Assembly (NCBI GenBank): GCA_022661535.1
Contig: JAKULF010000014.1
Span: 310,001 to 374,000 of the forward strand
Direction of reading: 5' to 3'
Source of the DNA: Eutypa lata
Taxonomy: Eukaryota > Ascomycota > Sordariomycetes > Xylariales > Diatrypaceae
Length of the DNA stretch: 64,000 nucleotides
In this document: positions 11,159 to 22,657 of the stretch, piece by piece
Position numbering within the stretch: position 1 is the first letter of the stretch
Layout of the letters: each line of letters begins with the position of its first letter
The notes under the pieces: generated by a model
The model's input: the letters and a program-made list of their open reading frames with translations, nothing else
Database searches by the model: none
What the model was told of the DNA's origin: nothing
Program-made: the position numbers and the translations under genes

Positions 11159-14100
11159 CTATGAACAGGAGGCAGAAAATCCGGAAGATCCGGAATTGCG
11201 AAGTTGGCGTCGAGCTTCTTCTATTTCCGCATCCTCTCGCTCTTGTGCCGCCTGTGCGGCCAGGAAGCCCATGACGGTCGGGTCGTTAAATCTCTCGTCA
11301 CCTGTTGCTTTTACTGCTGCTGCTCCTGCTGCATTAGAACCAGACAGCCCGCTGCTGCTCTCTTTCACGTGTCCGAACAGACACTCCCAGATATCGTTGT
11401 TGTCGACCTCCTCGCCGAGCTGCTTGTCTTTGCTCATCATCTTGGACAGGGCGGCCTGCTGGAGCTCCAACGAGTTCGCGGCTTCGAGGTTCAGGTCCGA
11501 GATCTCCAACGGGGTAGAGCCCCCTGATGATGACGACGGCAGTGTCGACTTGCCCTTATCGGTCTTGCCCATATGCTCGAGGCGCCGCTTTACCGAGAGA
11601 TTGTAGATCGATTCTTCCACCGTGCCTTCGACCAGGTACAACCACACCGTCGTCTCGTGTTCCTGGCCGATCCGGTCCACTCGGGCGATAGCCTGCAACT
11701 CCAGAGCGGTGTTGAGTAGGGGTTCGCACAGGAACACATGGCTGGCATTGACGAGGTTGAGTCCACTGGCATGCGCCCGCGCATCCATGAGGAAGCACTC
11801 AATACCCGGCTCTTCCTTGAATTTCGATATGCCGTTCTTCTGGTCGAACGAGGTAAAGCCAATGCGGTAGCGGTCGAACGCCCTACCGAGAACATCCAGG
11901 AACTCTCGGAACTGGGAGAACACAATAGATTTGGCGCCGGGGTCTTCCTCCCGCAACCAAAGCAAGTGCTTGATCAACGTATCGATCTTCGTCGCGAAAG
12001 AAGGGCCGTCCAGTTGGATGTTCTTTATAGCTGCGAGCTTGTCGTCGCTAAACTCACTGTATATACCCGTATTCTTTATCTTCTGCGGTGAATTAGGCTC
12101 CTTGGGGACATTTGACTGCTCCTGATGTACTTTTAGTTCCTGCTTCTTGAGAGTGATGTCATGAAGCATCGTAAGCGATAGGTGTTTCTTGCAAACTGGA
12201 CAGTTATGATGTGCTTTGAACCACATCATCATACAGTCTTTACAGAATTGATGACCGCAGACAGTGAGAACCCCGAGGGTAAACGTTGACTGGCAGATAA
12301 CACAAAGTTTTTGTTCATTTGATTTCTGACCCGCTTCTTTCAAATGGAGTACTAGGGAAAGTCAGTATAGGTTCGTCTTCATATATATTCAAAATACCCA
12401 CGATAGCGATGCTTCGATTGAGCTGTAATGCATTTTCGCTGCAAGGCTTGCTCGTCTGAAAGTAGGCTGTTCATGACAGCATCCGTGTCCTCATTTTCAT
12501 CCCGCTCTCTAACAGCTACAGTATCAGAGACTGCCTGTAGTTGCTTATAATATTCAACGCGTGCATTCATAGCAAGAGTGAATCGATCTAGCTCCCGTTC
12601 GAGGGCGGATGCAGCTTTGTTCTGTTCGCTCATTTGATCTTGCGTTAAGTTCAGTTGTTTCTGGACAATTTCAAGCTCGACTCGGGCGCGGTCGCTCCCT
12701 CCAGCAGCGTCATGACGGAGCTTTGTAGCTAGTTCTCGCAGTCCTGTGATAATACCCCGAAACGAGCCATATTCTCCGTCTGGTCTGCTTTCCATTCTCA
12801 ATTCAAGTAACTCGATAAGCCTTTCTGGAGCAGGCCCATCGCCATCATTTGCTAGCCGAGAAGCAACACTCGTTTCGTATCTGACTCGCTCGTTCTCTAA
12901 GCCAGAGAGCGCATCTTGACGATCCCCTATTACTGCTCTGAGTGCAAGTGTATACACCATCAAGTATTCTTGAATCTTGGTAGAATCTTCGTATTCTTCG
13001 CCCGTAATTTCCGCATCCCCTTCTTCATCTACGAGCGGCCGAAGCAAAAGCTGGATCACGCTTTCTCGCCACTCATCGACCAAGTTAGCTTGTTCATCCA
13101 AGGCACTACCGAGCAGCGCTAATTTTTCTATGATTGCTCTACTCTCGAGACCCTGGAACGGCGAGGAGTTGATTTCTGGTATTTCAACAAATGCCTGCGT
13201 GGCTGCATCCTTCTGAATTTTCATCATGTAGGACGCTGCCTTTGTATGAGCCTGCGACGAAGTTAATAGGGTGCAAGCTCAAACTCAAACAAATACATAC
13301 CTCTTGAAGGATTTCTTTACGAATCTGCTTGGCCAATTCGTAGCCATCAATTTCCAATTTCTCCAAACGTTTGAAATCATCAGAATCCGGCTTCGTCATA
13401 TCTTCGTTTGATTTTATCTGGAAGTATGCACTTGCAATGAAAAAGACCACTCTGTGTTGGAGATCGAGTACGGATCGAAGTTTCCTTCGACACTCGCTAA
13501 CTCGTTTGGTGATACCTTCACTATACTATTGTAAGAGGCAATCCTTATGTTATATTATGGAGTGCGGAGACTTACTCATCTGAGTCGTGGTCATCCTCCG
13601 AATCGCGGCTAGCGAGTTCATCCAGAATTTCCTCAATTCCTGCTTGTCTGGCACCCTCGAGTTCTACTTGTAGCTGTTCGCGACATTCTTCCACGATGTC
13701 CTCGATCTCTTTTTGTGCTTCTTCCCAGATAGCTAGAGCTTCCTTAACTCGGGGTGAATTTTCCAATAACTGTCCTCTCTTTAACTTCGTGGTGAGATAC
13801 GCTCGTTGATCCGTTCTGATTGCAGATTCCGACTGCTCAATCATGGCATCCAAAACTTCCTCGATGGTTCGGAGAGGTCTATTCCTTTGAGCTAACGCAC
13901 GAAGCCGACTTGGTCCCAACTCAGGGTGTAGGACAGTTTGTCTCAATTGTGCCAATGCCCTTCTCATTAAATCCATCGTGTATGGGTCCTCCGGATTCCA
14001 CTCTGGCTCGAGTGGCGCACCATTTGCATCAAGTCCGAAACCTCTTGCCAATGCCTTAAATTGGGATTGGTAATGTTGTTCTTCGATGGCCGTAAATGGC

Positions 14101-16085
14101 ATCGTAACTACGTATCTTTTCTGAAGAGGTAATTCCAATTCAGCTCTCACCGCGTGTTTGGTGTGTCTTAGTGCGATACAATTAAACAGGGGTTTGAATA
14201 GTTCTTTATGGGTTGTCGTTAGACCTTGCCATATAAGAAATGACGATGCAAAGGGTTCATATTTGAGGAACACTGCAACACGTGGAGTTAGTTACTCTGT
14301 TGAGCAATATGAAGACAGCTTAGAAGTCCCAAGCTAGAGTCCGAGTATAAAACCTTTTGCGAATAGAGCACGACATCCCCCACACAAGATCAAAAGGGGT
14401 ACATATAACTGCAATATAGTGATGAAAAAGAAAGTTAATTCTAGGAAATGCTTACGCAAGAGTCCCCAGAGATCCTTTATGTCCTCCTTTACAGGAGTTC
14501 CAGTGATTCCCCAGGCGTTCACGCGAGGGATCAGTCTCGCCACTTTGGCGGCATTCGAGACACCGCTCTCAATCTGCTGTGCCTCATCAAGACAGATCCT
14601 CCACCATGAAAGTTGAACGAGGGGCGACTTCGGTCTATGATATATCCTCTCTTGCCGCATGGCTCGTTCCGGAGGAGGCCGGGCGAAGTGGATTTCTGCT
14701 TGAAGAACATTGTAAGTCGTGATGACGACATCGTGGTCTGCCATTTCCGCGACGAGCTCGCTCTCGTCACCCTTGTGCTTTTTAACACCATCGTAGACCA
14801 TGACACGCAGATTAGGTGCATGCTTCCCAAACTCTGATACCCATTGTTTGATCAGAGTGACTGGGGTGACTATCAAAGTTGCAGAGGTTGGGCGAAGTTC
14901 TTCAGCGGTGTATTCGTCGAGTATGGTAGAGGTTACGGGAGGACGCTTGTGCGCTAGGATGAGAGATATTGTCTCAACCGTCTTACCGAGTCCCATCTCT
15001 TCAGCAAGTACTCCACCCCGGAAAGCGTTTTCACGCTCACGGATAGGTTCGATATCCTTCAATACGACATGATATAGGTCGCTGATGTAAATCGGGTTCC
15101 CATCGGCATCGTTCGATAATCTGAACGACAATGGCATGTCCTTGTGTGATGGATATGTTTCGAGTCTTGGTTCTTCATCTGAATGATTCTCTACCCATGA
15201 TACCCCCTCTCTACTCAATAACCATTGCACCGCCCGAGCCTGGAAAGGGAACAGCTTCGTTTCCAGGCCTGGGACTGTAAGGGATGGAAGGCCTGGGTAC
15301 GTGTTATCTGGCATAAATGCCGCCTCATAGAAAGCTGGCGGCAATAGTTTCTCGCTATTATCGTCACGGCTAGAAACGCCGCTCTCAAGAAACGTATCTA
15401 GAACTTGCCGACTCAATGCACGTTGCGACTTATCACGCAGCGTGTACGTCGAGGTGTTCCACTCTAGCGCTAGTGAGAAACAAAGGTAATCCGTATCGCC
15501 TTTCCTTTCGAACGTGATATCGGTAGAGGCCCAGAGGCCCCCGTCTTCCTCCTCGGAATCCCGGCTGTGGGTAGCAACATTGAGCGCCACTAGAACAGGA
15601 TCGGTAAAATGTGGACGCCCCAGGCACAGTTCGGATCGAAAGGTGCCATACGGCGATTTTGGTCTTGAAGAGATGGTAAGTGAGTGACCTGTCTCATCAT
15701 ACTGCATCTTCAAATAGCGCCCAATATGCTGACGTAGGATCGGCTGATTGCGGGGAGTGGCAAGTAGACCACGGCGGGATGGTCTTGTGAGCGTGAAGGA
15801 TTCCCGAGCGACTGTAACTGTACCAGCAGCATCAACTCGGGGGCGCTTCATTGGTGGTTCATCACTTCCACTTTCATCTGACTGGTCATCAGAGGGGAGC
15901 GCTTCCAAAAAGTCAAGGAGCGCATCAGGGAGAGGATCTAATAGCATTTAGTACACACCCATCTAATCCATAAGCTTCTAATATTCATGAGACTAACCGT
16001 TCATTTGGGCACGATCGATCCGCATGACTGCCTTCTTCTTGGTCTGGGTCCTTTCGGACGATCGGGCCACGGCGGGTTGTCCCAT
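11159..16085 (-). CDS. IRC20: SNF2-family ATPase with embedded RING finger (IRC20/SHPRH-type E3 ligase)
   Basis: Six exons on the minus strand: 16085-15998, 15937-14456, 14272-13576, 13520-13301, 13251-12402 and 12351-11159. All junction phases agree and give 1509 aa. The helicase N lobe shows Walker A in EEMGLGKTVE (about residue 340), a DEAQ box (about 480) and GITGTPV. A long helical insert is followed by a C3HC4 RING near residues 1128-1170 (CVICQ...CGHQFCKDC...CPVC). The C lobe (about 1250-1370) has SIVFSQF and the QAIARVDRIGQ motif. A RING between the two lobes is the hallmark of the Irc20/SHPRH/Rad5 group, nuclear translocase-ubiquitin ligases for replication-stress and recombination control. 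The order and size (Irc20 is about 1556 aa) favour Irc20/SHPRH, because Rad5 would carry a HIRAN domain, which I do not see. It is divergent from mS41. The first exon is 88 nt. Confidence 0.88.
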
Positions 16086-16738
16086 AGCTGTGGGTAGGTA
16101 TTATACAAAAGTACTCTTATCAGGTAGACCAACGTATCTTAGAAGATAAATCAGCTTCAGTTGTACACAAACGGTGCTGCCGGAAGCCGGAGCATCGTTA
16201 GAGAAAACGAACAATTGCCAAAGTGTAGATGGGGGAAGGGAAGGAGAAGAGGAAGACGAGGGGGGACTGGTGTCGTACGTAGTAATATAGATACATGTAG
16301 GCATTACATAAGGCAGGATGGTATACGTATCAAGCTAGCTCTATATGATTGGTTCATACAAAGGCTATACGTTATGCACGTAAAGGTAAAGAGCAAGGGA
16401 GGCAAGGCTATCTCGGATGTCTCCAGTTTTCCATTTGTCAGGTCTTGGCACATTTAGCACTGTTAGTCCAGCCAATTAACTAACACCGCCCTCTGTAAAA
16501 CCCTGTTGCCTGTATGTACTTTACTTTCATACATACTATGTACGTAGGTAGTTAGTGGTCACTGGTCGGGGACGGGAGGCTTGAACCACAATCGGAGTTG
16601 CAATAATCTTTACGCCGACATTGAACTTTTCGATCAATGTCGATACCTATTCACCACCAAGACGCCTAGATCCAGTCAACAGCCGCATAGACGAGGTATA
16701 TCCAGCAACACTAGCACGGGGTGTTGATAAATCAGCCC
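16086..16738. promoter_or_regulatory. Divergent promoter region, IRC20-like / mS41
   Basis: 653 bp lie between two start codons pointing away from each other, so both 5' UTRs and promoters must be here. No TATA box or binding site stands out. The short TAC/GTA-rich motifs seen elsewhere recur near 16530-16550. Confidence 0.5.
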
Positions 16739-17620
16739 ATGATGGTGAGGTTAAGAGTAAGTCTTTTCTCTCTCAAATACAACAACAAGTGTATTATCGG
16801 AAAGCTAATCTAGTTTTGTGTGCCTACCTAACCACAGCCTCTATTCAAGCCGCAGCAACTGCGCGCCGCGATCACGCCTCTTCACACCACCCAGCAGGCA
16901 ACCCCCCTCTTCTTCCACCCGTCATCGTCAACCTCTTCACCACCGATGACAGCGGCCTCTTTCTCAACCACCTCATCCACCCCCTCCGCATCCGCTAAAT
17001 CGTCCCAACAACCCGACGACATCATCCCCTCGCCCACGCCCTTCATCCCGGACGTACAGACGTTCCTGACCGTGATCGGGCGCGGGCTCGGCCAGCACGC
17101 GTCGAAGTTCCCGTCGTGGGAGGCGCTCTTCACCCTGACATCGGAGCAGCTGCAGGAGCTGGGCATCGAGCCCCCGCGCACGCGGCGCTACCTGCTCCAG
17201 TGGCGGCAGCGGTTCCGGCGGGGCCAGTTCGGGATCGGCGGCGACCTGCAGCACGTCGGAGAGGACGGGGCGGCCGAACTGCGGGTCCTCGAGACGGACG
17301 GGATTGGTGCTGGTGTTGGTGCCGTTGACCCGGTACGCAAGAGCCGGTTCGTCGTGAACGTGCCTCCCGGCGTATCTCCCGGGGCGGACGGCCAGATGTC
17401 GAGGGTCTCGGGGTACAAGGTCAAGGGTGCCAAGACAATCGTAGGACCCTACGCCCTGCCCCTCAAGAATGAGGCGGGCGCTCGTGTTGCTGTTACGGAG
17501 GGTATGTGGGAGGATCGCCGGGGCCACAAGATCGATGGTGGTGAGAGGAGAAGGACCGAGGTCCGATATAAGAAGCGCATCGCCGAGCGGAAAGAGCTAC
17601 GGGAACAGGGCTTGCTATGA
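16739..17620 (+). CDS. FYV4: Mitochondrial small ribosomal subunit protein mS41 (IGR motif)
   Basis: Two exons, 16739-16756 (18 nt) and 16838-17620, give 266 aa. The first exon encodes MMVRLR and is joined in phase 0 across an 81-nt intron (GTAAGT, branch CTAAC, acceptor CACAG). Splicing creates a basic, Ser/Thr-rich leader without acidic residues (about residues 1-50), a plausible mitochondrial presequence. Residues about 82-131 hold the IGR motif region: FLTVIGRGLGQHASKFPSWE and LGIEPPRTRRYLL. In yeast this family is Fyv4/mS41, a component of the mitoribosomal small subunit. The remaining C-terminal half is basic and fungal-type. The in-frame ATG at 16946 would remove the presequence, so the upstream exon is preferred. 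Confidence 0.85.
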
Positions 17621-17859
17621 ACAATTAAACATTAGGTGGTAGAAGAAATTTATGCACGCAATGTAACATATTTGTACAAAATTTTCACGCCCGCTAGAAA
17701 GCCTAAAATCCTGTTGGATTATAACTGCAGTGCCTCCCCCCTTTTCCGGGTCCGATGCCTAATTTCATTCATCATCTAAATATGATAACCAGCGCTTAAA
17801 AACTCCTTGAAACTCCATTCCCAATATCCGTGGTTTTGTACTGCCATGCATGACTCCTT

Positions 17860-19194
17860 CTACCTTGCTGCGCCGAAGTCCAACCTCCGTGATACCTTGC
17901 TGCCACGATCCTCATCCACAACACCTGGTCTTCTCCCGAGGTCATCTCCGAGCTTCTCCTCGCCACCGGATTTTCGCGGTAGGTCCCGTTTGCGAGTGGG
18001 CTTTGGCTCCTTATGCCACCATTCGTGCTTCAGCATGTCCCGGGCCGTGATGCGCTTCTTCGGGTCCAGACTAAGCGTCTTCATCAAAAGATCGACCCCC
18101 TCATACCCTAGAGTAGGAAACATGCTTAGATAGTAATTGCGCTCTTTGACCGGAAGAACCTCCATTCCGGCCAAGTACTCGGGCAGTTTCGACACACCCG
18201 GCCAATTGTCCTCGGTTGGTGTTCCAATAGCTTGGCATATTAGTTGGACTTGGTGAATCTCCGTGTTGCCCGCCATGAACGGTGTCCGGAGCACTAACTC
18301 GGCCAGAACTGTGCCCACAGACCAGACATCTACGGCCCCCGAGTAATGTCTGGCTCCGAATAGTAGCTCTGGCGGTCTGTACCATCGCGTGATGACGTTG
18401 GACGTCATGGGTCTGTATGGGTCCGAAAAGCTTCGGGCCAAACCGAAATCTGCCAGCTTCACTTCTCCGTCGGCTGCAATGAGCAAGTTATTCGGCTTGA
18501 TATCGCGGTGGAGCACGAAACTCTCATGGCAGAACCAAATGGCGCGCGTTAACATCCCCATCCAAGCCTTGATGTCAGCCGCGCCGTACCGTACGCTCTC
18601 CGTATTTCGGATGAGCATTTCGAGATCGCCTAGTGGCAAGTATTCAAGAACGATGTTTAAGTTCTGGTCCTTGGAAGAGAAGACAGAATGTAGGGTTATG
18701 ATGTTCGGGTGCGAGAGCTCTTGTAGGTGCTTGATTTCTCGCACGGCGTCGGGTGCCATTCCATCCTCGTATTCCTTTTGAACCTTGATCTTCTTGATGG
18801 CAACAAGCTGCGACGGGTCGTTTCTAACATGGCCCAGGTAGACGTTCGCGTATGTACCTTCTCCGAGCTTCTTGCCTGTGAGTTTTATCAGGGTTAGCGG
18901 ACAATAGCAACATAGAAATCCTAGTGGAGGCGCACAAGATAGTTTAGAGACAAAATTCATCATTTACAACTAACCTTTGACATATTTGCGCTTCTCCTCT
19001 TCGTTCAACTGCTCAGCGAGGTCTAACGAACTGGACTGTACTGCTGCTGTCGCATTTGGAGCGACCGCATTTGGCAATGGAGTCCCATTCGAGGAAGCTT
19101 GTGCTGAGCTCGCATTCTTCAGAGGTGACGATACTGCTCTACTGGGGTTCTGAAGGGCATCCGTTGGATGCATAACCAGCGGAGAGACAGCCAT
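17860..19194 (-). CDS. KIN28: CDK7/Kin28-type cyclin-dependent kinase (TFIIH, CAK)
   Basis: Two exons, 19194-18975 and 18875-17860, give 411 aa; the junction restores the glycine loop (VKG then KKLGEGTYANVYLG). About 70 residues of Ser/Ala-rich tail precede the kinase domain. Visible motifs are the catalytic VAIKKIKV lysine, a PSTAIRE-like helix (APDAVREIKHLQEL), HRDIKPNNLL (about 192), DFGLARSF, and a T-loop MTSNVITRWYRPPELL (about 232) whose Thr fits the CDK7 activation site. Kin28/CDK7 phosphorylates Ser5/7 of the RNA polymerase II CTD within TFIIH, and in many species also acts as CDK-activating kinase. The gene is convergent with mS41 (239 bp apart). The upstream GTG at 19200 is not needed; the first ATG is 19194. 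Confidence 0.92.
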
Positions 19195-20938
19195 GATCAC
19201 CGAGTCGTCTTGAGGTTGAACTGTATGTTACCGGAAACGAATTGTGTGTTGTAAGAAACGTTCAACATGAATATGATATTCAGAACAAGGTGTTTGAAAG
19301 AAAGTGTTTGGAAGATGGTGGTCAGCCTCGCAGGCGTCCTATGTACCTAGTAAAGAAGGGAAGCTGCAGGCGAGGCTGTATAATAGGTGCGGGCCGTACA
19401 ATAGGTAGGAAGTAAGGGACCTACTAGTAAGATAAGATAACTACATGTGAATGAGATTGAAAAGTGGAGGTCATAGCACGTAATACTTGGACAATGTATT
19501 CAAGCCCTGCTTTTATTATATACGTGAAGTTCATGTATATATAGGTTTGCAATAGTAGAGAAAATCTATAGGATTATATTTAGCTTGTCAGTAGTGAGGA
19601 TAATAGGAAGTATTGTCGAAGTGGGTGCATTGTTCCCTAAGGGGACAATAGTACCTATTGTATCTATGGCAAAGCGGCAAGGCGGCAAAGATGGCCCATT
19701 TCGTCTATTTGAGTAGAGGTTCCTGACCTAGGTAGGAAACGAATATAGAATCAAGCTTCCTGGTAATACCTACGATGACCATATGTTCGGATAACTACTA
19801 TAATATATCAGAGAGGTGTAGTTCGTTAATATTATTAATAGCCTGCCTTGCCTACTTGCTCATTACTGCACAATTGTAAGTTCCCTTACCCACCTATCGA
19901 AATCCATCGTGGTAGGTTGGAAGATCAAAGCTTGTCGGCGTCCGGGGTGTTATAAAAGCCGTGTAGTCTGAGCTCTACCCGACCCAACTCCAGCTTGCCC
20001 TGACTCTGAGTGGCTTGCATGAGACGCGGTAGTTGGTTGACGTCATGCTTCCTGCTTCAATTTGTACTTGCGCAGTTTGTAACTATGCAGGTCATCCCAA
20101 CACCGCACCACTTGCATGCCACTCGCATATTGATAAAATAACCAAGGGAAGGGGACAAGAACCAAGAAAATCAACATCACACGTCAGCTCGGGTCCCAGG
20201 GGTGTCAAGGGTCGTACTTCGTACGACGTCTTCGTATGTCAGCAGAAATTGTCAAAAGAACGCGAGGCCCATCCATCCGGGGTCCCGGAACGCTTTAGTA
20301 GTCCAGAACGGGCGCAATAACTATCTGGGCCTTAAATCCGGCCATGGTCACCGGAGAATGGAGGCATCGTACAATACAGCAGAGAGGCTGTGCAAGCAAA
20401 GAATGGAAGAGAAAAAACCACACGCACCATTGATTGCGTGTTTCTCGTCGCAAGCAACTGCATACATATCTACATCTTGTAGTACATCATCAATGGGGCT
20501 TGTATCCTTTAGCCACGATTAATGTGGTGATCTCCATTGCCCTAAAACCGATTTTAGAGGCAATAGTTCCGGGTGGGCCCCTTCTTCTTCGGCGGATCCT
20601 TGGCAGGTGAAGTCATACATCCGTACCTACATCCATATAGTTAATTTCCTTCAGTCCTTGAAAAAAAATGGGAGCACGCGATTGGGCAGTGTAAAGGGCC
20701 CGGCCGGCCCTGACCGTTAGATTCTAGCTTTTTTTATTATAATATCCCTTCTTGTGCCAGCAGCACCAGAGACCCAGCATTATTTTCACTCGTCTTCTCA
20801 TCTAATAGTAAACATTGCTTGCTTGCTTGCTTTCGCCGAAGGAATTTTCTCATTTGGGGGGGTTTAGCTATTAAAAAAAAAGGGTTATCATATAATTTTA
20901 GTCACTAATAAATTAGAACCCCGAGTACTACAGCCAGT
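19195..20938. other. Spacer between KIN28 and SFK1-like gene (divergent promoters)
   Basis: 1.74 kb between two outward-facing starts. No protein-like frame or RNA gene was seen. It contains AT-rich stretches near 19440-19600, TTGC units at about 20814-20833 and several poly-T/poly-A tracts near 20720-20890, just upstream of the SFK1-like start. Confidence 0.5.
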
Positions 20939-21981
20939 ATGAAGCTCATCTCTTATTGGGTAAGTTTCATTTGGGGTTTTTTTTTCTTCAGTTTTTGTTT
21001 TCCTGCTCCTCTCTTCACTTCACAGCAAACTCACAAAAACATGTAGGTGTTACCCGTCATCTCCGGCATAATGTGGCTGGCGACGCTCCTGGGGTTGCTT
21101 CTATACTGGATCCTCGTCACGGACCGGACGCACTACGCGTCGATGTCGGACACCCAGACGATCGCGTACATATCCGACGTGGGCGCCTCCCGGCTGAAGC
21201 CGCTGTTCGTGTTCGGCTGCATCGTCACGACGATCTTCCTGGACCTGTCGTTCGCCGCCGACCGCTGGCTGCGGCACAAGGGCCGCCTGGCGCCCAACAT
21301 CTCCATCTGGGAGAAGGTCTTCTTCGGCCTGAGCATCGTCTTCGCCATCGCCGGCACCGTCGGTCTGACCTGCCTGTCCGGCTTCGATACGCTGCACTAC
21401 CCCAGGCTGCACATCCTGTTCCTCTGCCTCTTCATTGGTGGCTACTTGCTCTCGGCCATCTTCATATGCGCAGAATTTCAGCGCTTAGGAAAGAGTGAGT
21501 TTTCCTCTCACACATGCACACACACACTCTCCCTCTCACTCCTTAACACCTACAAATCCAAGGCAATTCGCTAACGAATTCCCCCCTTCCTTTTCCTCCA
21601 GAGTACCGCCAGCACCGCAGCCTAACCATCTCGTTCTGGGCGAAGATCATCTTCATATTCGTGGAGCTGGGGCTCCTCGTCGCGTTCGGCGTGACGATGA
21701 CGAAGAAGCACTACAACATCTCGGCCATCCTCGAGTGGATCATCTCCTTCATCTTCTCGTTCTACGTCTTCTCCTTCGTGATTGACCTGCTGCCCGCGAT
21801 GCACACGCGCAAGGGGCAGCAGCCGTACTCGCTGCGGCCGATGAACACGCTCGAGGCCCGCGAGATGCGCCAGTCCGTGCGCCGCCAGGACCCGCTGCCG
21901 CGCGCCACCCAGGAGAGCGACCGCACGCTGACCAATAATCAAAACCGCGCGCCGTTGGGTCCGAAGCCGAGGGATTTCTAG
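20939..21981 (+). CDS. SFK1: Frag1/DRAM/Sfk1-family multispanning membrane protein
   Basis: Three exons, 20939-20959 (21 nt, MKLISYW), 21047-21494 and 21602-21981, give 282 aa with consistent phases. About six hydrophobic segments are visible: the first directly after the N-terminus (VISGIMWLATLLGLLLYWIL), then near LKPLFVFGCIVTTIFLDL, VFFGLSIVFAIAGTVGL, LHILFLCLFIGGYLLSAIF, KIIFIFVELGLLVAFG and WIISFIFSFYVFSFVIDLL. This layout and the W/R-containing loops fit the Frag1/DRAM/Sfk1 family. Yeast Sfk1 helps keep the PI4-kinase Stt4 at the plasma membrane and supports lipid asymmetry. The last 60 residues form a cytosolic, Arg/Gln-rich polar tail (RPMNTLEAREMRQS). Family assignment is good; orthology to Sfk1 itself is less certain. 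Confidence 0.8.
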
Positions 21982-22657
21982 GCGGACCTTTGTCGGCGGT
22001 GGCGCTTGTTGGTGATTATTAGTACAGGCTTGGGCGGTGTGACGATGACACGAGGATATCAAGATGGGCATTTAATAGCCCATGTGGGTTATAGCGTTTG
22101 CCATTTCTTGCATTCGGCGTTAGGGGTTCTGCAATGGGCAGTTTCTTGGCTAGAGTGGTGCACATTATAGACATTTGTATAGTATAATGACGACACCCCT
22201 GTATATGTTAATATGTATAACCGTTACAACTATACTTAGACATATATCAACACACTAGAAACGTTAAGAAGAAACCTTTTTAGAATTCGAGTAGTCATAT
22301 TCAATAAGCCTATGCGGCGTGTGCTATAGGAGACACCTTGATCAATTTTAGGAACTGCATTTTCAAAGCGAAAAAAAGAGGCATTCAGTGAAATCCCGAT
22401 CCCAACACATCCTATTCAAACCTACCCCCAACAGCGCACTACTCCAAACCTCCTGACGATGGTATCTTTGTCGTGCCCCTAATTTCCCACCCAGAGTCCC
22501 CAGCCGCGAAAATAAAAAAGTGTATAAAGAATACCATAAGGAAAGAGCCGCACGACACCTCCTACGCCTCCTGCGTTCAGCGACGAAACCTCTCCCTACC
22601 AACCCCCGCCCGGTCCTAAAACCACGACATGCAGCAGCATCATACATCGTCACATCA
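21982..22657. other. Convergent 3' spacer, SFK1-like / EIS1
   Basis: 676 bp between two stop codons, expected to hold both 3' UTRs. No gene was seen. Confidence 0.5.
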